DNA of 64,000 bases from Pseudomonadota bacterium (lineage in GTDB: Bacteria; Pseudomonadota; Alphaproteobacteria; Caulobacterales; Aquidulcibacteraceae): contig JAIUOD010000001.1 in the NCBI GenBank assembly GCA_020161405.1, positions 992,001 to 1,056,000 of the forward strand. Direction: 5' to 3'. Positions 36,161 to 45,460 of this stretch are shown here, piece after piece. Each line of letters begins with the position of its first letter. Positions within the stretch are counted from its first letter, which is position 1. The notes beneath the pieces were generated by a model. That model ran no database searches, was not told the DNA's origin, and saw only the letters and a list, made by a program, of their open reading frames with translations. The position numbers and the translations under genes were made by a program.

Positions 36161-36571
36161 CTACTTGGAACAGAAATGTTTTATTGCATTACGAACGACC
36201 TCTTTTGGCACTAGCTCCCTTATCAATCCTTCATTTTCAGTAATTTTCTCAAAAGTATTTGAGGCAAACGTCCATGAAGCACTTCTACTCGAGCAATTTA
36301 TTCCTAGAACGCCAAAAAAATTAGGTTCTTTTCCTTCAGGATAAATATAGACCTCGCGCGAACCGTAGTCATCATATTTAATCAACGCCCCATACCACCA
36401 ATTTTTATATGGGCGCTCAAACTTTTGTACATATAGGCCAGTAATAGAGCCCTTAAACTTCTTACCGACAAATGCGTCATCTGAAAAATTGTTTCCGTCT
36501 TGAGCAAATGTACTGACTGAAACAAATGACCCAAAAAATAATGCAATATAGGCTGCTTTCCAATACTTCAT
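36161..36571 (-). CDS. Small exported protein, unknown
   Basis: A 136-residue protein with a clear Sec signal peptide ending STFAQ. The mature part is about 113 residues and contains two cysteines (GINCSSRS and KHFCSK) that could form a disulfide. A beta-rich pattern is suggested by KFKGSITGLYVQKF and KNWWYGALIKYDDYGSREVYIY. I do not recognise a family. It follows the next gene on the same strand after about 100 bases. Confidence 0.6.
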   Translation of the reverse strand: MKYWKAAYIALFFGSFVSVSTFAQDGNNFSDDAFVGKKFKGSITGLYVQKFERPYKNWWYGALIKYDDYGSREVYIYPEGKEPNFFGVLGINCSSRSASWTFASNTFEKITENEGLIRELVPKEVVRNAIKHFCSK

Positions 36572-36672
36572 AAAAAAACTCCAAAATATAGGCGTATAGA
36601 TTTATTATAGTCGCTGGCATTTAAAATGTAGCCATCTTAAAAAAAACAACTTCTGCAAAATATTGCTAGAAA

Positions 36673-37626
36673 TCATTCTGGAATACCTCCTTCTTTAGTT
36701 AGCAAAACATCGCGCCCCTGACAGCTACCATTTGAAACATTTCTTGTGGATTGTGACTGAGAAACAATTGCATACCCTTCTTGAGTATATTGCTCCACTA
36801 ATTGGGAATTACTCTGACAATCAGATTGTACTTGCTCAGAATTATTATACGGATATTGTCTATAAGAATAGCCTCCTGTAAACTCCCATAATTGCAACTG
36901 CTTAGCCTCAGAGGTGAGGAGCTTCTTCTTTGCTGCCTCCAGTTGGTCTTTTTCAATTGTAGTCAAAGCACTCGGTGGCAGCCTGCTCAATATGTGATAA
37001 ATCGAGTATGCATCATCTTTGCGCGTATAAGTTACTGCGGATAAAAGTGTTCTTGCGACTTTCAAATCGCCCATTTGTTTAATGAGTTGTTTAAATCTAT
37101 AATTTCTAGCTTCCAAATACTCAATCGGCGCACCCGCCTCAGAGGTGGAAGATATTTTCTTAATTTTATCCCAATCCGTAAGATGGCATGTTTCTATACT
37201 TGGGTCAGTATCTCTCGCCTGAGTAATTACAGAAGATTTCTTAATATCGAAAATAGTTTTATAAGGGACATCATCGACAATAACTACATCTTCAAAGCCA
37301 TTTTCACTAATTTTTTGGAGACCTCCTTCCCCATTATTATAAAGCCATTGCTTTGGTATTTTGTCAGTTTGAGCAGTAATAAGTTGATTTTTTCCACCTT
37401 CAAACAAAAGCATGTACTCGTCCTTAACCTTTGCAACATATGTTTCAGGTTCCGAACCTAAGCTAGTATCACTTTTCGTAGTCGCTGACTTACATACCCA
37501 TGCAGTAGTAGGTAAAGGTGATGCGAGAAAAAATCCAACACCGCCTAAAAGTGCAGAAATTGGTATTCCTAATATGAAGGTTGTTGCCAATTTATTTTTA
37601 GGTTTCTTCAATTCTTCGGTCATCAT
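36673..37626 (-). CDS. Membrane-anchored protein, unknown
   Basis: About 317 residues. A short cytoplasmic start (TEELKKPKNK) leads to one hydrophobic helix (about 17-40), after which the protein would lie in the periplasm. That region has polar, Gln/Ser-rich C-terminal sequence and cysteines (TCHLTDWD, QSDCQSNSQ, GSCQGRD). The start is set at the ATG at 37626; a second ATG follows immediately and fits the GGTGGA site better, so either may be used. The longer frame to 37656 is unsupported. The family was not recognised. Confidence 0.55.
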   Translation of the reverse strand: MMTEELKKPKNKLATTFILGIPISALLGGVGFFLASPLPTTAWVCKSATTKSDTSLGSEPETYVAKVKDEYMLLFEGGKNQLITAQTDKIPKQWLYNNGEGGLQKISENGFEDVVIVDDVPYKTIFDIKKSSVITQARDTDPSIETCHLTDWDKIKKISSTSEAGAPIEYLEARNYRFKQLIKQMGDLKVARTLLSAVTYTRKDDAYSIYHILSRLPPSALTTIEKDQLEAAKKKLLTSEAKQLQLWEFTGGYSYRQYPYNNSEQVQSDCQSNSQLVEQYTQEGYAIVSQSQSTRNVSNGSCQGRDVLLTKEGGIPE

Positions 37627-37808
37627 TCCACCACACAAAAAGACTATGCAAATCAAGGCAATAATATTTGTATACTTAGCTTTAAATCAAAATGCAAATA
37701 AAGTTAATTATAATATTGCCCAATTTATTGGAGCACAATACTACTATATCTAATACTTGAACTAAATTAAAAGCACACCATATCCGGCATCCAAACAAAG
37801 GAGCGCGT

Positions 37809-38732
37809 ATGGGATTTATTGTAGAGTATGGTCGTCACATAGATATTGAGGATGTTGATATAATCAATATTGATGAAATCCGCCTGCTTATTGAACAAAA
37901 CCAAAGCTCGATTAACAGGGTAAACAATTTTTTCGACAACAACTCAATTCACGACGTGGCTCTGCCAATTGATTTACTACTTGAAGCAAGTCATTTTTAT
38001 CCCGCATGTGGTGATGACACTTCGCCAATTGCAAAAATGAAAAAATTAACGAACAGCTTTGTGTTTAGTGATTTCTTCTTCAGAGAAGCGGAGATGATAA
38101 AGTCACTTAGCGAACCGCATAAAATTAAAATGCGTTCCTTCCAATCCCATTATCCAACCTATGAACTTCACGAACACCGAACAATTTCAATTGATGAGCT
38201 ACCAAACTCAAATGTCATATTCGGCAGAACGGGAAAGTTTCTGGAAATGCGTGGCGCAATTCCCAAGAATAAGGCAAAAGATTTTTATACTTTGGAAGAA
38301 ATAAAAGCATTTCCAGAAATCAAGACTAGCTTTGTCAATCCATTCCCATTCGCCCATTGGTTTGTTTTTAAGTATAATAAGCGTTACATCGATTCAAAAT
38401 ATATTAATGATACAAACCCGAAATACATAAGCCTAATTCATATTTCTGGAGACGCAATGTGTGCGTACAAAGGCCTTTATAGTGATAGAAAAACGGCACC
38501 AACAATTTTGACATTACTAGATTGCGGCTCGCCAATCCTTGGCAACTATATGAACCTATTGGGGCATCGTTCCAATTTTTCGAAAATTGTTTTGAAAAGC
38601 CCTATTCAACCCAAAGTTTTCAATTGCCTAACCGAAGATTTCGCATCTTCCTTCATCTCCATTAAATCCAAACACAAAGAACTTGGAAGTTATATTTTCG
38701 GAGACCGAGATGTTACGATTTCTGCAATATAA
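37809..38732 (+). CDS. Cytoplasmic protein of unknown function
   Basis: A 307-residue soluble protein, the only plus-strand gene between the resolvase and hsdM. Features are mixed alpha/beta: GFIVEYGRHIDIEDVDI, an ALPIDLLLEASHFYPACGDD stretch, and FVNPFPFAHWFVFKYNKRYI. No motif or family is recognised. The start has GGAGCGCGT just upstream. Codon use looks like its island neighbours. Confidence 0.6.
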   Translation: MGFIVEYGRHIDIEDVDIINIDEIRLLIEQNQSSINRVNNFFDNNSIHDVALPIDLLLEASHFYPACGDDTSPIAKMKKLTNSFVFSDFFFREAEMIKSLSEPHKIKMRSFQSHYPTYELHEHRTISIDELPNSNVIFGRTGKFLEMRGAIPKNKAKDFYTLEEIKAFPEIKTSFVNPFPFAHWFVFKYNKRYIDSKYINDTNPKYISLIHISGDAMCAYKGLYSDRKTAPTILTLLDCGSPILGNYMNLLGHRSNFSKIVLKSPIQPKVFNCLTEDFASSFISIKSKHKELGSYIFGDRDVTISAI

Positions 38733-38962
38733 AAAAAACTAATTTTTAATTTTCTAAATTGCCATTATATCGCTACAACTCTTTGAATTAATATAAATAA
38801 TTTTATTGAAAACATTAGACATAATCCAAGACTATATCATGCGAATGAATATAAGATGCCAGCTAGTTCGACGGAAATGCCATACCCATGATTCATAAAA
38901 TATTGAACTATTATGTATTTAAAACAGTGCCAATTTAGAGAAATAGTATATAATTTATTTGC
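38733..38962. other. AT-rich intergenic region between convergent genes
   Basis: Very AT-rich, with no gene, no clear hairpin and no strong terminator. It separates the unknown rightward gene from the leftward 5'-nucleotidase. Confidence 0.35.
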
Positions 38963-39886
38963 CTAATTATTTCGAAGTCCAAATGGAATGTGTACACAAG
39001 GAGTAGAATCTGATGCAGGTTCTAAATGCCCAAGTTGGTCATCGAAAAATATCTGAGGTTTTAGGACATCTAGAATGTTCTTTTTCTCAATGCCGCCAGT
39101 AAGGAAAAGTTCATCGGTCTCAATGTCAAATGATTTTAAAGTAGTCATAAGACGCTCATGAGCAGGAGCATTTCTCGCAGTAACTATTGAGACACGGATT
39201 GATTTCTCTGGGTTGTTAGCTTTTTTGCTGCGTTCTCGCTCAAGTGATTGCAAATCAGAAATACGTTTCAGAAGTGGCATTAAAGGCCCTGAGTTTAGCG
39301 GTCTATACCTATTCTGTTGTTCCATGTAATGGAATAGGGGTAATCCACCATCCTGGAAAACACCTTCTGCCTCGTCGTCAGCTATTACGCCATCAAAGTC
39401 GAAAGCAATTCTCAACTGATTGTCCTCGTCAACATCGTCCATCTTACATGGCAAAACATGACCAGCTGGATAACCGTTATCAATGGCTTCTTTTACTTCT
39501 CTTGGGTCTGTACTTAGATATAAAACAGCATTTACAGATTTCATATAAGGATATGGCAGCGTACCCGCTAGAAAAAAGGCTCTAGATATTTTTAAGCCAT
39601 ATCCCTCAAGGGCATCCATCATTCTCAACCCTGCATCAGGATGATTTCTTGATAGAATTACTACCTCAACTGGTTCTTTATCAGGAAATACATTGTTGAG
39701 GTTGAGCAAGCGCTTTATAAATGGGTATGCGGCACCTGGTTTTGGCGGAATGCTACGATTGTTAAGTTGAAACTCTCTAAACGCGTCCAGACCTTGAGTA
39801 AGGTATATTTGATGCTCCGCACTAAAGTCAAAAAGTGCAGTAGACGAAACAGCTACTACGAGCTTGCTTTCAATTGGATAAGCCAT
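38963..39886 (-). CDS. Cytosolic 5'-nucleotidase family protein
   Basis: A 307-residue predicted HAD-like 5'-nucleotidase (the family of bacterial homologues of cytosolic 5'-nucleotidase 1A). VAVSSTALFDFSAEHQIY near the start, VVILSRNHPDAGLRMMDAL, and a second acidic motif RIAFDFDGVIADDEAE (about 160-175) are visible. A C-terminal FFDDQLGHLEPA also fits. The ATG at 39886 (MAYPIESK) has AAAGG upstream and avoids the upstream gene; the longer frame overlaps it. It is the last gene of a four-gene leftward cassette. Removing phosphate from nucleotides could deplete nucleotide pools, but this is inference. Confidence 0.85.
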   Translation of the reverse strand: MAYPIESKLVVAVSSTALFDFSAEHQIYLTQGLDAFREFQLNNRSIPPKPGAAYPFIKRLLNLNNVFPDKEPVEVVILSRNHPDAGLRMMDALEGYGLKISRAFFLAGTLPYPYMKSVNAVLYLSTDPREVKEAIDNGYPAGHVLPCKMDDVDEDNQLRIAFDFDGVIADDEAEGVFQDGGLPLFHYMEQQNRYRPLNSGPLMPLLKRISDLQSLERERSKKANNPEKSIRVSIVTARNAPAHERLMTTLKSFDIETDELFLTGGIEKKNILDVLKPQIFFDDQLGHLEPASDSTPCVHIPFGLRNN

Positions 39887-39924
39887 TTTATACCTTTTAA
39901 ATAATTCCTGACTAGAATTGTTTT

Positions 39925-40863
39925 CTAATTTTTCGCCAATTTGAAACTTATTTGATATCGATAGAATGAAACACTTGGGACATTTGATATAGCCCAACGT
40001 AAACTTTGGTCATCTTCTAGTGCAATAATTGCGCCTTCTACCGTTTGGTTCGGAGAGGCAATTTGCTCCTTAATATACCCCATATATCGAAGAACTTGTC
40101 CGACAACTCTGTCACTTGCACGTCCACGCTTTAGCTCAATCACCAAAAGACGCTTTTTATCATTACTAATAGCAAGAATATCAATTATTCCTGCGCCTGT
40201 TTGATATTGCTTGCCAATTAAATCGCCATCTTCTTCAAATATTTTGAAATGTTTAGAGAACTCGGTCTGGCTCCAATTCGCAACCAAAAACTCTTCAAGA
40301 TGCTTTTCCATTGCAAATGCTAAGGGGTCAATAAACCCTTCTTCATCGCTTACAACAACTGATGTTGTGACAGCACCTTTTGAAATAAAGTTTCTAATCT
40401 CATTTTCATAGGATGAGATATCGCAAACTGTCCCAATCGAACCCGTTGAGTTTTGAAGTGATTGCGACATTTCACTTCTCGGAATGTAAACTTCAAGCCA
40501 TTTTACATTTCGGCGATGCGGCAATACCCCATCATGGGAATAATAATATTCACTTACAATTTCCCCGACCCTATAATTGCCATTACCATCGGGACTTAAA
40601 ACAACATCGCCAATATTTAGCCCCTTTGAAACAGTCCAAATTGCCCCACACGCAAGGCCAGCAGTTACCCTGGATTTATCAGGGTTATTTTTTAGATAAA
40701 CAGGAATGAACTCCTTATTAAACTCCCGCCAGTTTTCGGGTAGGTGGCTCGATAAATCTTGATAAATACCAAAATCAGTTCCTATAAACCCGCCAATAAA
40801 GCATTCTTGCGCATGTACGCTGCCAGCCCCTAGCATTATGCGATTATATTTTTTCAGTAGCAT
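39925..40863 (-). CDS. NucS-like PD-(D/E)xK nuclease with PUA/EVE-like N-terminus
   Basis: A 312-residue protein. About 8-160 forms a beta-rich domain (GFIGTDFGIYQDL, ACGAIWTVSKGLNIGDVVLSPDG, GEIVSEYYY, LPHRRNVKW) like the EVE/PUA-type reader domains seen in modification-dependent restriction proteins. About 180-300 is a NucS/DUF91-like nuclease: D228 (IDIL), E243-x-K245 (VIELKRG) and Q256 (GQVLRYMG). The combination suggests a nuclease that reads modified DNA, although no substrate can be told. It lies 38 bases upstream of the 5'-nucleotidase gene. Confidence 0.78.
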   Translation of the reverse strand: MLLKKYNRIMLGAGSVHAQECFIGGFIGTDFGIYQDLSSHLPENWREFNKEFIPVYLKNNPDKSRVTAGLACGAIWTVSKGLNIGDVVLSPDGNGNYRVGEIVSEYYYSHDGVLPHRRNVKWLEVYIPRSEMSQSLQNSTGSIGTVCDISSYENEIRNFISKGAVTTSVVVSDEEGFIDPLAFAMEKHLEEFLVANWSQTEFSKHFKIFEEDGDLIGKQYQTGAGIIDILAISNDKKRLLVIELKRGRASDRVVGQVLRYMGYIKEQIASPNQTVEGAIIALEDDQSLRWAISNVPSVSFYRYQISFKLAKN

Positions 40864-40955
40864 CTCCCAATATGAAAACTTTAAATAACTTCTATTTTTC
40901 TCTACATAGCAAAGTTGGATAATAAGATTAATTTTGCAAGCAATTTAACCAAAAC

Positions 40956-41465
40956 CTAATTAATAGATGCCATCTGAATAAGAAAGAATATTAAAAATAT
41001 AATACCGACTCCAACCATCCACCAAATTGAGTTATTTGTTTCCCTTAGAGGCTCAATATGGTCGACACTTTTGCCGATTCCGCTAGGCAAATCGCTAGTT
41101 TTATTTTGTTTATTTTCAATTGAATGAGATATATCAGAACCACAATGTTTGCATTTAATGGCGTTTCGTTTTATTTTTTCTGCGCAAAATGGACATGCTA
41201 CGTCGTCAGACACCTTTTTAACGGCAAGGCCAGTTCCTTTCATAGATTTCCATGATGTAAGGGACATACCACTGTTATATTCAACCTCGATAATTGCGTT
41301 TGCGCCAACCTTTGCGGCCATCGCTCTTAATCTACCACTAACTTCCTCAACAGTAGGCGCTGGAGCAAAAGCGGTGCTTGCTTCGCATTTTGCCTCTAAC
41401 CTGCGGATAGGTTCATATTCGAAATCAACTTTTCCAACGAAAATACCTATATCTTCTAATTTCAT
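40956..41465 (-). CDS. YbjQ-like protein with zinc ribbon and C-terminal membrane anchor
   Basis: A 169-residue protein. The N-terminal half (about 1-85) resembles the YbjQ/DUF74 fold: LRAMAAKVGANAIIEVEYNSG. A zinc ribbon follows, CPFCAEKIKRNAIKCKHCG (two C-x2-C pairs). After a linker with SDLP the C-terminus is one transmembrane helix (WWMVGVGIIFLIFFLIQM). The ATG at 41465 has GGGGGTGA upstream; a GTG two codons earlier is less likely. It is second in the four-gene cassette. Its role is unknown. Confidence 0.65.
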   Translation of the reverse strand: MKLEDIGIFVGKVDFEYEPIRRLEAKCEASTAFAPAPTVEEVSGRLRAMAAKVGANAIIEVEYNSGMSLTSWKSMKGTGLAVKKVSDDVACPFCAEKIKRNAIKCKHCGSDISHSIENKQNKTSDLPSGIGKSVDHIEPLRETNNSIWWMVGVGIIFLIFFLIQMASIN

Positions 41466-41507
41466 AATCACCCCCTAAATCAATAAATAACGATTGAAAA
41501 AGCTCAA

Positions 41508-42347
41508 CTATTTCGGCGGCCAAACTAGGCCCTCAGTGTTGAACGTTGTTGCTTGATTGCCATTTTGAAAAAGTTCAACCTGCACACGTGTTTGTTTAGA
41601 TTTCAGAACTGAACTTAGTAGCCTTTGGGCATTTACAAAGAAGACTATGTCGCTCGAATTATCTGAAGCGCTTGTACCTGAAAATGATTGTGCCGCATTT
41701 TTGTCAAATCTAACTGTGATGGTGCAAGGCTCTACATATGACTGGCACAAAATCTGGCCGTCAGATTCAAGCGTAAAATACGCATCAAAGCCGTATTTAG
41801 GGCTTTTGCGAAAGCAAAGTCTTGTATGTGTTGGCTCGTAAGGAGCCGATTGAATTATCATGTCTTCAGATTCAATACATGCAGTTTTAGTCTGAATGTC
41901 CGACATTCCATCGGAAGAAGAATCATATTCCCATTTCGTGCCGCTTTTTTCTGTATTTCCTGCAGCTTCTGCTACCGCGTTTGTTGCATCTTGCGCAGTT
42001 TTTGCAACCTCATCAGCAACATTAAGCGCATTCGCAGACGAACTATTATTTAAAGTAGAGTTCTGAGTTGACGGATTAGGCGACTTATTTGCAATTGACA
42101 TAATTAGAAACAAAACAACAATAGCTGCACCTGTTCCAAACATCCATTTTAATGTCGAGTCAGAACCTTTAGGCTCTCTCGGTAAATCTGAAACTTCATT
42201 ACCAAACCCAACCGAAGCATTGTCAACACTGACTTTAGGATTTTCCTTTTTTACATCCTCTTCTAAGGCTTTCTTTTCTAATTGTGCCAATTGTTCTTTT
42301 AGTGCAGCAATCTGCTCTTTAATATCGTCACTCAATCTTGCCCCCAT
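41508..42347 (-). CDS. Coiled-coil membrane protein with periplasmic-type domain
   Basis: A 279-residue protein. Residues 1-30 are a coiled coil (DDIKEQIAALKEQLAQLEKKA). An SDLP-containing linker leads to a single transmembrane helix (about 68-86, WMFGTGAAIVVLFLIMSI). A Ser/Asn/Ala-rich linker and a C-terminal domain of about 130 residues with four cysteines follow (TACIESED, RLCFRKS, ILCQSY, EPCTITV). It is the first gene of the cassette. The ATG at 42347 (MGARLSDD) was chosen; an upstream TTG in frame is weaker. The family was not recognised. Confidence 0.6.
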   Translation of the reverse strand: MGARLSDDIKEQIAALKEQLAQLEKKALEEDVKKENPKVSVDNASVGFGNEVSDLPREPKGSDSTLKWMFGTGAAIVVLFLIMSIANKSPNPSTQNSTLNNSSSANALNVADEVAKTAQDATNAVAEAAGNTEKSGTKWEYDSSSDGMSDIQTKTACIESEDMIIQSAPYEPTHTRLCFRKSPKYGFDAYFTLESDGQILCQSYVEPCTITVRFDKNAAQSFSGTSASDNSSDIVFFVNAQRLLSSVLKSKQTRVQVELFQNGNQATTFNTEGLVWPPK

Positions 42348-42510
42348 ATTTAATACCAAAGTATTTTTTAATAAACATATACCAAACTTTTACTTGCGCA
42401 ATGTTTTTCGCATTGCTTAAGTGCGGTTACTTGACACTTTTTCTTGCAATTTATTTTGCCCATGCGAAAAGAGTATAAAAAATCAAATCAAAAAGTGAAT
42501 TGAAAGAATA

Positions 42511-44232
42511 ATGACCAATAAAATCACCCTTTCGCAACTTGAAACATTTTTATGGGAAAGTGCCGATATTCTTCGGGGGAATATGGATGCGTCGGAATAT
42601 AAGGATTATATTTTTGGGATGTTGTTCCTAAAGCGCCTTTCGGATGCCTTCGCGGAGGAACGTGAAAGGGTAATTGCCCATTATGTCCAAACTGGCAAAT
42701 CATTGGAAGCCGCAGAAGTATTGGCAAACGACCATGATGAATATGCCAAAACGTTTTTTGTGCCCGAAATTGCGCGTTGGGATAATCTAAAAGATTTAAA
42801 GCATGATATTGGCTCCGAATTAAACAAAGCCACCGAAGCCATAGAGGAACATAACACCTCACTCGAAGGGGTTTTGATTTCGATTGATTTCAATATCAAA
42901 AACAAATTAAGCGATAAAAAACTTCAAGACCTTTTATCCCATTTCTCCAAATATCGCCTTCGCAATGAGGATTTTGAAAGCCCTGATTTATTGGGCAATG
43001 CATACGAATATCTTATAAAACAATTCGCCGATAGCGCAGGTAAAAAAGGTGGGGAGTTTTATACACCCTCCGAAGTGGTTTGGTTGCTGGTTTCATTATT
43101 AAAACCACACGCAGGTATGACAATTTACGACCCCACCGTTGGTTCGGGCGGTATGTTGATACAGGCGCGAAACTACCTTGCCAAAAACCATGAAGATGCA
43201 CGCAATTTGTCACTATTTGGTCAGGAAATGAACCTGAACACTTGGGCGATTTGCAAGATGAATATGTTCCTGCATGGCGTTACCAATGCCGACATTAAAA
43301 AGGGCGACACTATCCGCGACCCGCAACATACAAAATCGGGCGAATTAATGCTATTTGATAGGGTGTTGGCAAACCCACCCTTCTCATTGGCAAAATGGGG
43401 CAAGGATGAAGCCGATGCCGATAAGTTTGGGCGCTTTCCATACGGAACACCACCAAAAGACACGGGTGATTTGGCATTTGTGCAGCATATGATTGCAAGC
43501 CTTAATCAAAATGGGCGCATGGGTGTGGTCGTGCCACACGGGGTTCTATTTAGGGCTGCAAGTGAAAAAGAAATCCGCAAAGGCATAATTAATGATGATT
43601 ATCTTGATGCGGTGATTGGTCTGCCAAGCGGTCTATTTTACGGAACGGGTATTCCCGCCGCATTGCTGATTATTGATAAAAATAAACCCGAAGTGCGCAA
43701 AAACAAAATAATCTTTATCAATGCCGAATTGGAATATGAAGAAGGCAAAAATCAAAATAAATTGCGTGAAATTGATATTGAAAAAATCATAAAAACTTAT
43801 GATGAATATCAAGACACCAAACGCTATTCAAAAGTGGTGGAATTAGAACAAATCAAGGAAAATGATTATAATCTAAACATTCGCCGCTATGCCGATACAT
43901 CGCCCCCACCCGAACAATTTGATACACGGGCAATTCTAAATGGCGGTGTGCCAATATCCGAAATTAATGATGATTATATTCAAGAAACCCTAATGGGTTT
44001 TGATGTTTCATGCGTGTTTAATAAGCGCGATGAAAATTATTATGATTTCAAGCCAGAAATTGAAAGCAAGGAGCAATTGCGGGATTTCGCAACTGACGCG
44101 AGCAATGAGATAATCGCGCAATTGGAACGCTGGTGGGATAAATATAAAACCTCATTGCACGAAATAAATACCCAATTACAAACCGCCGAAGCCACAATGT
44201 GGAATTACCTCGAGGAGTTGGGGTATGAGTAG
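42511..44232 (+). CDS. hsdM: Type I restriction-modification system, methyltransferase subunit
   Basis: N6-adenine DNA methyltransferase of 573 residues that acts with HsdS and HsdR. The HsdM helical N-terminus (about 1-150) is followed by [10 protein letters not shown]. Motif I is [10 protein letters not shown] (207-216) and the catalytic NPPF is at 288-291. It starts the hsdM-hsdS-hsdR operon and overlaps hsdS by eight bases. Confidence 0.97.
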   Translation: MTNKITLSQLETFLWESADILRGNMDASEYKDYIFGMLFLKRLSDAFAEERERVIAHYVQTGKSLEAAEVLANDHDEYAKTFFVPEIARWDNLKDLKHDIGSELNKATEAIEEHNTSLEGVLISIDFNIKNKLSDKKLQDLLSHFSKYRLRNEDFESPDLLGNAYEYLIKQFADSAGKKGGEFYTPSEVVWLLVSLLKPHAGMTIYDPTVGSGGMLIQARNYLAKNHEDARNLSLFGQEMNLNTWAICKMNMFLHGVTNADIKKGDTIRDPQHTKSGELMLFDRVLANPPFSLAKWGKDEADADKFGRFPYGTPPKDTGDLAFVQHMIASLNQNGRMGVVVPHGVLFRAASEKEIRKGIINDDYLDAVIGLPSGLFYGTGIPAALLIIDKNKPEVRKNKIIFINAELEYEEGKNQNKLREIDIEKIIKTYDEYQDTKRYSKVVELEQIKENDYNLNIRRYADTSPPPEQFDTRAILNGGVPISEINDDYIQETLMGFDVSCVFNKRDENYYDFKPEIESKEQLRDFATDASNEIIAQLERWWDKYKTSLHEINTQLQTAEATMWNYLEELGYE

Positions 44233-45460
44233 CGTGTTGCCAGAGGGGTGGGAGTATAGACCCATTGGTGATTTGGGCGAAGTTGTTACTGGTTTTACAC
44301 CAAGCACTTCTGACCCCAAACTTTGGGACGGCGAGATACCATTTGTTTCTCCTGCAGATTTTACCGATGATGTTTATGTTAAATCGACAACAAAAAAGGT
44401 ATCCGAATTGGGAGCGAGCAAGGGGAGAACCCTGCCTAAAAATGCAATTATGGTGACCTGCATTGGCTCTCTCGGCGAGATTGCTTTAACTTCAAAAACA
44501 TGCATAACAAACCAGCAAATTAACAGCATAGTGGTCAATGAACTTCATGACCCACATTTCATGTTTTATAACATGAAACTGAACTCCTTTGAACTTAAGC
44601 GTCTATCTGGAACTACGACAATTCCAATAATAAACAAGACCACTTTTTCATCAATTGAGCTACCAGTCCCGCCCCTACCAGAGCAACAAAAAATTGCGGA
44701 GGTTTTGGGGGCGGTGGATGATGTTATTGAAAAGACATCGGCACAGATTAAAAAGCTGCAAGACCTTAAAAAAGCCACCATGAACGAACTTTTGACCAAA
44801 GGCATCGGTCACACCCAATTCAAACAATCCGAACTAGGCACAATCCCTGAAAGTTGGGAGGTTGCTGAATTACAGCAGATTTCATCTTTCATAACAAGCG
44901 GTTCACGAGGGTGGGCAGAATATTATTCAAACTCGGGTGCTCTTTTTATTAGAATTGGGAACTTAACGCGAAATCACATAAATATGAACTTCAATGACGT
45001 AGTGCGTGTAAACCCGCCTAAAGGCGGCGAAGGGACTCGTACTCGTGTTAAGGAGGGTGATGTGTTGATTTCTATTACCGCAGATTTGGGAATAATCGGC
45101 GTGGTTCCTTTTGGCTTTGAAGAGGCGTATGTAAATCAACATGTGGCACTTGTTAGATTAAGTGATAATGAAACTATAAATCCTCGCTGGGTCGGGCATT
45201 TTTTGTCGTCTTTTGCAGGTTATCGACAATTTATTGATAAGAACGATTCTGGAACTAAAGCTGGGCTAAATCTATCGGCTATTAGAGCAGTAAATATTGC
45301 AATTCCAAGTTTATCTGAGCAGACTAAAATTGTTTGCACTGTTGATTCAATTTCCAATCAGATAAGCGCGGTGGAAAATAAACTTAAATCACTTATATCC
45401 CTCAAAAAATCGCTGATGCAGGATTTATTGACGGGAAAAGTTCGGGTGAAGGTTTCATAA
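44225..45460 (+). CDS. hsdS: Type I restriction-modification system, specificity subunit
   Basis: DNA-recognition subunit of 411 residues with two target-recognition domains. The first is about 1-150 ([20 protein letters not shown]) and the second about 200-380 ([15 protein letters not shown]). Each is followed by a conserved helix, [20 protein letters not shown] and [17 protein letters not shown], that acts as a spacer between half-sites. It is full length and intact. The recognition sequence cannot be read from this. Confidence 0.95.
   Translation: MSSVLPEGWEYRPIGDLGEVVTGFTPSTSDPKLWDGEIPFVSPADFTDDVYVKSTTKKVSELGASKGRTLPKNAIMVTCIGSLGEIALTSKTCITNQQINSIVVNELHDPHFMFYNMKLNSFELKRLSGTTTIPIINKTTFSSIELPVPPLPEQQKIAEVLGAVDDVIEKTSAQIKKLQDLKKATMNELLTKGIGHTQFKQSELGTIPESWEVAELQQISSFITSGSRGWAEYYSNSGALFIRIGNLTRNHINMNFNDVVRVNPPKGGEGTRTRVKEGDVLISITADLGIIGVVPFGFEEAYVNQHVALVRLSDNETINPRWVGHFLSSFAGYRQFIDKNDSGTKAGLNLSAIRAVNIAIPSLSEQTKIVCTVDSISNQISAVENKLKSLISLKKSLMQDLLTGKVRVKVS

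Noticed and set aside
39887..39997. Longer start for the 5'-nucleotidase gene
   Set aside because: It overlaps the upstream nuclease gene, has no ribosome site and no family similarity.
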